Assembly: GCF_050003625.1 (NCBI RefSeq)
Contig: NC_134399.1
Location: 219,288,975 to 219,352,974, forward strand
Source: Haematobia irritans
Lineage: Eukaryota > Arthropoda > Insecta > Diptera > Muscidae
Length of the DNA stretch: 64,000 nt
Reading direction: 5' to 3'
Position numbers and translations under genes: made by a program. The notes beneath the pieces were generated by a model. It was given only the letters and a program-made list of their open reading frames with translations, was not told the DNA's origin and did no database searches. Shown here in pieces: positions 22,190-33,800 of this stretch; positions within the stretch are counted from its first letter, which is position 1; each line of letters begins with the position of its first letter.

Positions 22190-23250
22190 AGAAAATTTTG
22201 TCAAATTATATTTCTATAGAAAATTTTGGCAAAATTTTATTTCTGTAGAAAATGTTGGCAAAATTTTAATTCTATAGAGAATGTTGCCAAAATTTTAAAT
22301 CATTTGAAAATTTTGTCAAAATTTTATTTCTATAGAAAATTTTGTCAAAATTTTATTTCTATAGAAAATTTTGTCAAAGTTTTATTTCTACAGAAAATTT
22401 TGTCAAAATTTTATTTCTATAGAAAATTTTGTCAAAATTTTATTTATTAGAATATATTGCCAAAATTTTATTTCTATAGAAAATTTTGTCAAAATTTTAT
22501 TTCTACAGAAAATTTGGTCAAAATTTTATTTCTATAGAAAATTTTGGCAAAATTTTATTTCTGTAGAAAATGTTGTCAAAATGTTAATTCTATAGAGAAT
22601 GTTGTCAAAATTTTAAATCTTTTGAAAATTTAGTAAAAATTTTATTTCTATAGAAAATTTTGTTAAAATTTTATTTCTATAGAAAATTTTGTCAAATTTT
22701 TATTTCTATAGAAAATTTTGTCAAAATTTTATTTCTATAGAAAATTTTGTTAAAATTTTATTTCTACAGAAAATTTTGTCAAAATTTTATTTCTACAGAA
22801 AATTGGTCAACATTTTATTTCTATAGAAAATTTTGTCAAATTTTTATTTCTATAGAAAATTTTGTCAAAATTTTATTTCTATAGAAAATTTTGTCAAAAT
22901 TTTATTTCTATAGAAAATTTTGTCAAAATTTTATTTCTATAGAAAATTTTGTCAAAATGTTATTTCTATAGAAAATTTTGTCAAAATTTTATTGATATAG
23001 AAAATTTTGTTAAAATTTTATTTCTATAGAAAATTTTGTCAAAATTTTATTTCTATAGAAAATTTTGTCAAAATTTTATTTCTACAGAAAATTGATCAAC
23101 ATTTTATTTCTATGGAAAATTTTGTCAAAATGTTATTTCTATAGAAAATTTTGTCAAAATGTTATTTCTATAGAAAATTTTGTCAAAATGTTATCTCTAT
23201 AGAAATTTTTGTCAAAATTTTATTTCTACAGAAAATTTTGTCAAACTGAA
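22190..23250. repeat. 29-bp AT-rich minisatellite, main array
   Basis: About 35 copies of a 29-bp unit (gtcaaaattttatttctata plus gaaaatttt), for example units starting at 22864 and 22893. Common variants are a C in ctacag and a G in ggcaaa. The unit is largely its own reverse complement (aaaatttt, ctatag), so it could form hairpins. Any open frame here rotates through all three frames and is not coding. Confidence 0.92.
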
Positions 23251-23415
23251 TTATATACGTACTTAATCGGCCTTTTTTTGAGAAGACAGTGGTACGAAGT
23301 TTTTTTACCTTGCCATCGGCAAGTGTTACCGCAACCCAATTAATTCGATTGTGGATGACAGTCTGTAGTAGAAGCTTCTATGCAATCCATGGTGGAGGGT
23401 ACATAAGATTCGGCC

Positions 23416-23557
23416 TGGCCGAACTTACGGCCGTATATACTTGTTTTGTTTTAAATAGGTTAAAAACAGAGTAAGAATTCATAAAATGGCCGAACTTACG
23501 GCCGTATATACTTGTTTTGTTTTAAATAGGTTAAAAACAGAGTAAGAATTCATAAAA
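23416..23557. repeat. 71-bp tandem duplication at the composite's 3' junction
   Basis: The segment tggccgaacttacggccgta through agaattcataaaa occurs twice, starting at 23416 and 23487. It spans the 3' end of the Helitron-like element and the first bases of the host element. Confidence 0.85.
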
Positions 23558-23925
23558 TGGTACAAACCATTTAAATTTTGTTGAAAAAAATCTAAATCCA
23601 ATCTGAAAAAATTGTGAATTTTTGAAAATATTTGTGGTCAAACGTTTCATACAAGCGTTAGGATCCATTAAAAATTATAAAAAATTATAAAAATTATTTA
23701 TTTAACAAAATATCACAGAATTTTGTAATTTACATCAAAAACAGTGAATTCGGATCACACCTAAAGAAGTGATGCAAATTCAGTGCAACGGCTGTTGAAA
23801 TGGAGGACTTCCGTCCTATGACAAGCCCATGTTAAATTCATCGCTTCTGCGTCAATTATGCACCACTTCCGGATCCAAAAAGAACATTTTCATTACATTT
23901 TTGGCGACGCTTTTTTTGCTGGGAA

Positions 23926-24884
23926 TATACTCGGACATTTCTACCTCGAGTTATAGTTTTGTTTTGTGAAAAATGTTCGTAAAACTAAAAATAATGGGAT
24001 ATCTCCATAAAAAAAATTTTAACTTTCATTTTTGTCTTCAGCAGATCAAACTACATAAGAAAAGTCACCTCTCATGAAATATACACGAAACAAAGATTAT
24101 TTTGTAAACTAGTGTAATTGCTACAATTAACTTTTTAATCAAATTAAAAATAAAAAAAATAAAATTATTGAACATGTTTAAGCTTTCAAATAAAATATTA
24201 ATTATCCCAATTATAATATAATTGAAATTAATGAGAAATATTGTCAAAATTTCAAAAAATGAGAAATATTGTCAAAATGTCAAAATTTTATTTGTATAGA
24301 AAATTTTGTCAACATTCTATTTCTATAGAAAAATTTACCAAAATTTTTTTTATATAGACAAATGTGTCAAAAAAGTATGAAACTAATAATTTTCGAAATT
24401 TTAATTTGATTTAAAGGATTTATACATTAAATTATTTAGTTTTACCTCCTTTTTAAATTGATATACATGTTGAATTATTATATATTTTTATTAAATTTAA
24501 TTTTTAAAGTGTATCACCGAAGTTTGGGAACCCATTTTGTACATTTTACATTCTTAAATTTTTGGGGTTTTTTGAAAAAAGTCTAGACCAAGTAAAGGGT
24601 TTTTTCTTAAAATTTGAGGGAAGATTCAGAAATCGCCTGGCAACACTGGATTGAAAGTAAATGTTAATGATAATAACTTTTAATTTGTCTGTCAGTAACT
24701 TAGTTGGCTATTTTAATATAGAACAACAATATAATCAGAGAAGAATTGTAATTGTATAAAATTGTATTCAAGTATATGAACTATATTATTTAAAACAATT
24801 TTAGTTATTAAGTCAATATATTTTTCAGCTTTTGTTTACAATACTGACACTTAAAACATTTTCAAAATAAATTTACAACTCATT
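23926..24884. other. FAR-A/FAR-B spacer
   Basis: AT-rich, with a short decayed patch of the 29-bp minisatellite at 24235-24370. No gene seen. Confidence 0.4.
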
Positions 24885-24889
24885 TTATT
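24884..24889 (-). promoter_or_regulatory. AATAAA overlapping the FAR-B stop codon
   Basis: The stop codon TAA is embedded in caAATAAAatg context on the minus strand. If used, the 3' UTR would be very short. It may be chance in AT-rich DNA. Confidence 0.25.
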
Positions 24890-27800
24890 GTGCAAAAACT
24901 TGGGAAAATGAACTCTTTAATAAATATCGAACAATGTAAAATGCTCCATAAAATTGTATTACATAATGAAGTATATAAAATACTCGCATCCGCATATGTG
25001 CCCCCTGAGAAGGTATAGGATTCTCATTGAGTAAAAATTCCCTAACACCACTTGCACAATTCCGATAAAATTGAATCATATCACAATCGCTGTATCCGAG
25101 AAATTTGAATTTTGACCTGTAAAGATGTGTATTTAAAATATCTGGACATAAACGTTTAGGACTCGAAATAAGAAAATTACCTTTCAGTATCGTCCAAAAG
25201 ATTTTCCAACGATTTGAAGTTTTCATTTTTGAAAGTCCACGTTTTGTTCATAAATGTATCAAGAATGCTGGTAGTTGATACTATTCGCCGATTTATACGC
25301 ATTAAACTGTAATGAAAGAATAACAGAATTAGATTTAGATTGTGCAAACCAGCTGATATCTTTTTTTGTATTAAAGGTTGAAACTACACTGAAAAAAATA
25401 TTTTCGTGATATTAAAGATTACGCAACCTAATTATACCCTTCACCACTACTGTGGTACAGGGTATAATAAGTTTGTGCATTTGTATGTAACGCCAAGAAG
25501 GAGTAATCATAGACCAAACTTTTTAGTATACGGATCGGCTTAGAATTAAATTCTGAGTCGATTTAGCGATATCCGTCTGTCTGTCTGTCCGTCTGTCTGT
25601 CTGTTGATGTATTTTTGTGTGCAAAGTACAGCTCGCAGTTTTAGTCCGATTGTCCTAAAATTTGGTATAGGGGTCTGTTTCGGCTCAAAGACGATCCCTA
25701 TTGATTTTGTAAAAATTCGGTTCAGATTTAGATATAGCTGCCATATATATTTTTCACCGATCTGGTCATAATTGGCGTGTATATCAACCGATCTTCCTCA
25801 AATTCCGTACATCTGAATATTTTATGGGTCTCGAAAAACTTGCAAAATATCAGCCAAATCGGTTCAGATTTAGATATAGCTCCCATATATAGCTTTCGCC
25901 CGATTTACACTCATTTGCCCACAGAGGCCAATTTTTTGCTGCGATTTAGTTGAAATTTTGCATAGGGAGTAGAATTAGCATTGTAACTATGCGTGCCAAA
26001 TTTGGTTGAAATCGGTTCAGATTTGGATATATATCCCATATATAGCTTTCGCCCGATTTACACTCATTTGCCCACAGAGGCCAATTTTTTGCTGCGATTT
26101 AGTTGAAATTTTGCATAGGGAGTAGAATTAGCATTGTAGCTATGCGTGCCAAATTCGGTTGACATCGATTCAGATTTAGATATAGCTCCCATATATATGT
26201 TTTTCTGATTTCGACAAAAATGGTCAAAATACCAACATTTTCCTTGTTAAATCGCCACTGCTTAGTCGAAAAGCTGTAAAAATGACTCTAATTTTCCTAA
26301 ACTTCTAATACATACATATCGAGCGATAAATCATAAATAAACTTTTGCGAATTTTCCTTAAAATTGCTTCAGATTTAAATGTTTCCCATATTTATACCCT
26401 GCGCCACACTGTGGAACAGGGTAACATTGTGTTCCACCCTAGTGCATTAGCCGATTTAAATTTTGAGTCTATAGATTTTGTGGAAGTCTATCAAATTCTG
26501 TCCAGACCGAGTGATATTTAAATGTATGTATTTGGGACAAACCTTTATATATATCTCCCAACACATTTGACGGATGTGATATGGTATCGAAAACTTAGAT
26601 CTACAAAGTGGTGCAGGGTATAATATAGTTGGCCCGACTTTAGACTTTCCTTACTTGTTTTTAGGATGCGAAATTTACAAACTATTATGGACAACTTTCT
26701 TTAAAATAATGGAATTTTAATTATAATAAAGTTTATAATCTTTGCTTCAAATTTTTATACCCATCACCACTACTGTGGTACAGAGTATAATAAGTTTGTG
26801 CATTTGTATGTAACGTCAAGAAGGAGTAATCATAGACCAACCTTTTAGTATACGGATCGGCTTACAATTAAATTCTGAGTCGATTTAGCGATGTCCGTCT
26901 GTCTGTCTGTCCGTCTGTCTGTTGATGTATTATTGTGTGCAAAGTACAGCTCGCAGTTTTAGTCCGATTGTCCTAAAATTTGGTATAGGGTCCTGTTTCG
27001 GCTCAAAGACGATCCCTATTGATTTTGGGAAAAATCGGTTCAGATTTAGATATAGCTGCCATATATATTTTTCACCGATCTGGTCATAATTGGCGTGTAT
27101 ATCAACCGATCTTCCTCAAATTCCGTACATCCGAATATTTTATTGGTCTCGAAAAACTGACAAAATATCAGCCAAATCGGTTCCGATTTAGATATAGCTC
27201 CCATATATAACTTTCGCCCGATTTACACTCATTTGCCCACAGAGGCCAATTTTTAACTCCGATTTAGTTGAAATTTTGCACAGGGAGTAGAATTAGCATT
27301 GTAACTATGCGTGCCAAATTTGGTTAAAATCAGTTCAGATTTAGATATAACTCCCATATATAGCTTTCGCCCGATTTACACTCATTTGCCCACAGAGGCC
27401 AATTTTTGACTCCGATTTAGTTCAAATTTTGCACAGGGAGTAGAATTGGCATTGTAACTATGCGTGCCAAATTTGGTTAAAATCAGTTCAGATTTGGATA
27501 TATCTCCCATATATAGCTTTCGCCCGAAAACACAGTGAACGCACAAAAAAGAAAAATGTTTGTTAATTTTAGAAAATTTTGATTATGTTTAGAAAATTTT
27601 AACTAAACAGTATTACAAACGCTTACATCACGCCGATATCACAAAAATAAGTTATGTATTAAAGAATATTTATTATACATAATTATTTTTTTAATTGTTA
27701 AAGAAAATTTAGTAGTTTGAAGGAAAAATTTGGAGTGCAAAATCTTGTTCATTTAACTAACATACGCAAAAATAATTAGAGCAAAGAATCTTTCTTCAAA

Positions 27801-30800
27801 CATAATAATTCCATGAACTAAAATAAAGTTAAATTGTCTTTAGTAAAATAGAGGGTCCACCTTTTTTTGAGTGTAAGAATTTATTCAAATGTTAAGAGTG
27901 TTTTTACTTTTTTCTTAACACATATGGTATAATTTCATTTATTACTCGACAACAAAATATGAAGTGACTTGCTTTTCGATATAGAGAAACCAAAATAAAT
28001 TGTCTTTACGTTGGAATACGAAAGAAAGGGCATTATATTTAGCTCGGAATCAATACCAACATAGTTAATAGAAATTCAAAATTTTTGGGTTCAAACCTTA
28101 CGGAGCCATTTGAAAGAGCAAATTTCATCCGATCCGGTTGAAATTTTGTACGTGAAGTTAGTACATTTCCTGCACTCAAAAAAAAGTGAACTCTCTATTT
28201 CACTAAAGCCAATTTAACATTCGTTTAGTTCATGGAATTATTATGTTTGGAGAAAGTTTCCTCTACTCTAATAAGTTTTTGTGTACGTTAGTTAAATTAA
28301 CTAAACCCGAGGAAAAAAATATATACAAATGAAGGACAAAGATTAACTAAATTCGTGTCTCTAACAAAATAGTTCAATATTTCTTTAAATTTGTAAATTG
28401 TACTACAAATGCGTTCATCATGAACTTCGTATGTCACTAAAGACATTCTTGCAATTTTGAACTCCAATTTTTTCCTTCAAACTACAAAATTTTCTTTAAC
28501 AAGTGGAAAAACTTAATTATGTCTAATAAATTTTCTTGAATTTGTCGAAAAATATTTACTTATTTTTATGACATCGGCGTGATGCCAGCGTTTGTTATAC
28601 TGTTTAGTTAAAATTTTCTAAAAATATTTAAAATTTTCTAAAATTAACCGACACACTGTTTTTTCAGTGTGTAACAACCTCGCCATCGATTCTCATATTT
28701 GACCTCCGGAACCTCATGGAGGAGTAAACATCATCTGATCCGGTTGTAATTCGGTACGTGATGTTAGTATGTATATAAAGGGAGCCACTGTGGTGCAATG
28801 GTTAGCATGCCCGCCTTGCATACACAAGGTCGTGGGTTCGATTCTTGCTTCGACCGAACACCAAAAGTTTTTCACCGTTGGATTATCCTACCTCAGTAAT
28901 GCTGGTGACATTTCTGAGGGTTACAAAGCTTCTCTAAGTGGTTTCACTGCAATGTGGAACGCCGTTCGAACTCGGCTATAAAAAGGAGGTCCCTTGTCAT
29001 TGAGCTTAACATGTAATCGGGCAGCACTCAGTGATAAGAGAGAAGTTCACCAAGTGGTATCACAATGGACTGAATAGTCTAAGTGAGCCTGATACATCAG
29101 GCTGCCACCTAACCTAACCTAACCTAGTATGTATAAACCGACTCTGAAAATCTAACTTCATGGATGATAAATTTTCATCTGATCCGGTAATATTTCCCCA
29201 TTGAAAATCTGCTAAAATCAATCACCCGAAATCTACCTTGAGAAGATTTCAAGCATACGAGTAGAAAACATTGAATCTCGAAACATCCTAGCAAAAAAAG
29301 CGTCACCAAAAAAGTAGTGAAAATGTTCTGTATCCGAAAGTAGTGCAAATTTGGCACAGAAAAAATGGATGTTCGTCAATTTAACAACCGTTGTACTGAA
29401 TTTGCACGTGATTTAAAAAAATTTAGTGATATTTTGCCAAATAAATAATTTTTATAATTTTTTATGATTTTTAAATATTTTTTTTAAATTTTATATCCGC
29501 TTACAAAGACTACCGTAGTATTGTAATCACGGTTGCCACAGTTGGTAGAATTCATGGTACTTCATAAATTTTCTGTAGATAAATAAAAATAAATTTTTGA
29601 CAAAATTTTCTATAGAAATAAAATATTGTCAAAATATTCCACAAAAATAAATTATGACAAAATATTCTATAAAAAAAAATTTAGACAAAATTGTCAATAA
29701 AAATAAAATTTTGACAAAATTTTCGATATAAATAAACTTTTGACGAAATTTTCTATACATATAAAATTTTAACATTTTCATCAGAAATACAATTTTTACA
29801 AAATTTTCTATAGAAATAAAATTTTGACAAAATTTTCTACCGAAATGAAGTTGTGACAAAATTTTCTACAGCTATAAAGTTTTGACAAAATTTTCTTCCA
29901 AAATAAAATTTTGAAAATTTTTGGTAAGATTTTTTCCAAATGTTGGTAGATTATTTTTGTCTTAAGTTTCGACCGGGACTACACGCAAAAAAATAATTCT
30001 TTCCTCCCAAACGAAATTTTAGACAAACAAAGTTCGTTTCTCATTTGCTTTTCGCTGTAAGGAAGTGTATTTGGAAGAAAAGTGTATACTTTTTGTGATA
30101 AACGTTTATTCTTTTCCAGGATGTAAAAACAATTTCATAAAGACAAACTCAAAAAAAACATTGTTTTCTTGCTAATTGGCATTTTCTCTCACATCCCCGA
30201 AATTTTTTAGTTCTTAACACCTTTTCCTGTAATACCAACAATGTAGAAGAAATTATACGATTTTATAAATTTTTAAAATTTTTTTACCTTTCGCCTGGAC
30301 GGAGAATCGAACCGCGGACCATGCACTTTGTAAGCCAACACACTAACCACTGAGCTATGTACCTGTTGTGGTCATCAATAGATAAATATCCATATAAGTT
30401 ATATTAATATAGCAAGCTTGCGGCGCCCACGAACCGAATAAACAAAGTTTATTTAACAGAAATAAACATTTAGTTTGGCACCGTGGAGCAGTGGTTGCTA
30501 CGTCCGACTTGCATGCCTAGGGTCGTGGGTTCGATCCCCGCTTCGACCAAAGTTTTTTTTTGTTTTTTTTTTTTTACATATATACCAGATATGTTCGGAA
30601 GATTCCGAAAAAATGTTCAACATTACATTGTAGTATATTAAATTTGGAACTGTAAAATGTGTCTTATTAAAGACCTAAATTCAGAAAAGAACAGTGTTTG
30701 ATATAAACGAAATGGTCTGTGTTGTTGTTTCAAAAATAACTTTTTTTATTTTTGAAACAACAACAAACGAATTTTTTTGGTGATAAAAGTTTAAAATTTT

Positions 30801-33800
30801 CGAAGCAATTCAAAAAACTCTAACAAAAGAAAAACGTTTTCGGTACACGTTTTCCAAACGTTTTTTCTTTGCGTGTATAATTGTTCCCATTATTTTAGTA
30901 CGCGATCCTAGTATAGAATTTGGAATCAAATGCTTTTTTCGACTAAAACATTTTTGAAATTCAAGAAAATTGTGTTTTTGACCTGGCTTTTACAAAATCG
31001 AGATTTTCTACCCGTATGTACTTGTCTATTTTGCCAAATTTGTAAAAGAATATTAGCAGATAAGTTTCCCAGCAAAAAAAATGTGGAAGTTCTTCCAAAG
31101 GCACAACTTTAGAAGCACTTCCAAAAGATGTCCTTTATTTTAACTACACAGGAAGTTATTTTAATTCTATTGTTTATAACTAGCTTTTTTTCTTATTTTT
31201 AATTGGAAAATTAAATTTTTTTGTTTCAAGTTTAAAAACGGAGTAAGCTTTAATAAAATCGTACAAATTATTGAAATTTTGTCGAAAAAATTCTAAATCC
31301 ATTCAAGAAAAAATTTTCAAAATATTTTAATTCAAACGTTTCGAACAAGAGTTAGAATGCATTAAAAATCATAAAAAATTATAAAAATTATTTATTTGTC
31401 AAAATATAACAAAATGGACATCCGTCCTATGACAAGCCCATGTTAAATTCATCCCTTCTGCGCCAATTTTGCACTACTTGCGAATCCAAAAAGAACGTTT
31501 TCACTACTTGTAAAAGTAATGAAAATGTTCTTTTTGGATCCGGAAGTGGTGCAAAATTGACGCAGAATTCAATGTTTTGGATGTAAATTAAAAAATTCTG
31601 TGATATTTTGTCAAATAAATAATTTTTATAATATTTTATAATTTTTAATGGATTCTAATGCTTGTCGGAAACGTTTGTACTCAAATATTTTCAAAAAATC
31701 ACAATTTTTTTTAGCATTTTTGGATTTAGCATTTTTTTCGACATAATTTAAATGATTTGTACCATTTTATGAATTCTTACTCTGCTTTTAATCTATTTGA
31801 AACAAAAGAGTTAAAATTGCCCATTAAAAGTATGAAAAAACCAAGTTATAAAAAATTGAATTAAAAGAACTTCCTGGGGAGTTAAAATAAAGAACATCAT
31901 TGGGAGTGCATCTTTTGGAAGTGCTTTTAAAGTTCTTTATTTTAACTATACAGGAAGTTCCTTTAGAAGAACTTGCAAATTTTTTTGCTTGGATGTCTAG
32001 AATGAGCTCTAAGGTTAAGAAGTTTGTAGATATAAGATACAGTTGGTTTTTGTTCTATCAATACTTACAATGTAGGTTTTCTTGCCAAATATAGTAAGGC
32101 ATCGAGAAATATAGCCGGAATAATTTGCATTGTTATTAACTAAATAAAAAAAAAAAAATTTAATATTACCCCCATTAATATTTCTAATGCAAACAACATA
32201 CCCTCCAATAATGCCATACAGGACAAGCCGTAATACTGCCCTCAGGAAGCCATATACATTTCTCAAATGGAATATCCTTTATCACCTGTTTGCCAATATT
32301 AACAATGTCATTAGTGGTTAAAAAACTTTTTGATGAATTACAGCAATTGAAGACATCTAAATCCTTTCTATCTTTCAGTTCGTCTGACAGATGCTTAGAT
32401 GATGCAATCTTATAAGCGGAAACTAGTAGGGAATTTGAGCACATATCTACTGGTATAATATCCGGGACAACATTAGGGTCAGCATATTCTGTACGCATTA
32501 TTCCAGTGCCGCATGCAACAAGCATTCCTATAGGGCCATTAATATTATCTATCCAACCTGGGAATGGTTCTTCATGCGAACTAACAACTATAAATCATTG
32601 GGATAAAAGTGACATATATTACATTACCGATGAGCTCCAAATTTTCTTACCAATGGAAGGACGAAATATTGAGCCGGGAAGTTTATGACGATAGTCATAG
32701 ATTATATGTTCTGCAAGGCATTTGGTGAATGTATATGTGTTGGGATGATTTGTTGCAAATTTGGGAAATAATATATTCAACGTTTCTGCATCGAAAGTTT
32801 CAGCCATCTTGATGACATTGCGCCAATCTACATCGGGGAAATAAAACTGAAAAACAACTGTTTATTTTGTGGAAAAAATCTACTCAATTTTGCAACGTTG
32901 TGTTTATTTTCAAAATGATATGTAATACAAAATTTTGCATAATACGAACGTTTACAACATTTCCTATAGAAAAAAAAATTGACAAAATTTTCTATAGAAT
33001 TTAAATTTTGACAAAATTTCTATAGAAATAAAAATTTGACAAAATTTTCTATAGAAATAAAATTTTGATAAAATTTTCTATAGAAATGAAATTTTGACAA
33101 AATTTTTATAAAAGTAAAATTTTGACAAAAATTTTTATAAAAGTAAAATTTTGACAAAATTTCTTGTAGAAATAAAATTTATACGAAATTTTCAATAGAA
33201 ATGAAATTTTGACAAAATGTTCAATAGAAATAAAATTTTGACAAAATTTTCTATAAAAATACAATTTTTAATGAAATGATTAGTCAAGCTCGAGGTCTTT
33301 ATGTTTTTATTTATTTATTTATTTGTCGATATTTCGCCTTAATATGTAAGGCATTTTCAAGACAACCTATCAAAATAACATAAAACAAATACGTAATAAG
33401 CCAAGCATGTTTACATTCTTTTACATTGAATTCTCTTTTTTCACTTACATTAACAATAGTACAAAAAACACAAACAAAACTTAAAGTTTATTTATCAACC
33501 TGTTCGGTCTCCGTTTGTTTTGTCACTGACGTCTTCTATGCGTTATTGGACTTTGTTCATTCGTTGAACCAACAAGCGATAGTTGCTTGCACATCCCTCT
33601 ATGTCTGCTTTGTGGTTCATACGTTTTGTTGTTGTTGTGTTGATGATGTGTAATGTTTCTAATGTAAGTCTCTTATTGTAATTTATCTCGTTATCTATCA
33701 CTCTCACTCCTTCTAAGTCTGGCTCATGCTTTTCTCTTGCACAGTGTTCTGCTAATGCCGTTTTTTGGTTTGTATTTCTGTTTCTTAATTTTATATCTGA

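Larger units (their letters stand above)
20883..23450 (+). mobile_element. Helitron/DINE-like composite element, family 1
   Basis: Head is a hairpin TATACCCTCCACCATAGG to GGGGGTATA. Next come catcgaaatat and cataaagtatata blocks, a gtccgtccgtcc microsatellite (21017-21050) and gacttgaaacttggcac. These match the order of the Drosophila DINE-1/Helitron-like consensus as I know it. Then follow a 153-bp tandem array (21160-22080), a 29-bp minisatellite (22190-23250), and a tail with tggtggagggtacataag and the GGCC hairpin cggcctggccgaacttacgg. No Rep/helicase ORF, so it is non-autonomous. The Helitron assignment is inference from layout. Confidence 0.6.
20718..23925. mobile_element. CCCAGCAAA-ended element, copy 2, split by a Helitron-like composite
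   Basis: Left part 20718-20880 (cccagcaaaaaaatttggaa), right part 23560-23925 ending cgctttttttgctggg. The 20883-23450 composite sits between them. Outer blocks match copy 3 at 31069-31996. Confidence 0.55.
29982..30875. mobile_element. CACGCAAA-ended TIR element with two tRNA-like segments, copy 2 (894 bp)
   Basis: Ends CACGCAAAAAAATAATTC and inverted CACGCAAAGAAAAAACG, flanked by TA on both sides (29980-29981, 30876-30877). It has two divergent tRNA-like segments inside (30297-30363 minus, 30478-30548 plus) and no transposase ORF. It lies in FAR-B intron 5. Confidence 0.75.

Noticed and set aside
22226..22595. ORFs rich in FVKILF and KFYFYRKF repeats
   Set aside because: Products of the 29-bp minisatellite, which rotates through the three frames. 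The same holds for 29629-29859.
22190..23250. Regular short repeats that look like a CRISPR array
   Set aside because: There are no unique spacers, the units are contiguous, the genome is eukaryotic and no cas genes are present.
29100..29126. CCTAACCTAACC run resembling a telomere repeat
   Set aside because: It is the 3' tail of a SINE copy and is only a few units long.
30478..30548. Possible functional tRNA gene
   Set aside because: It has a good B box but no pairing acceptor stem, lies inside a repeated element and shares its head with the SINE.
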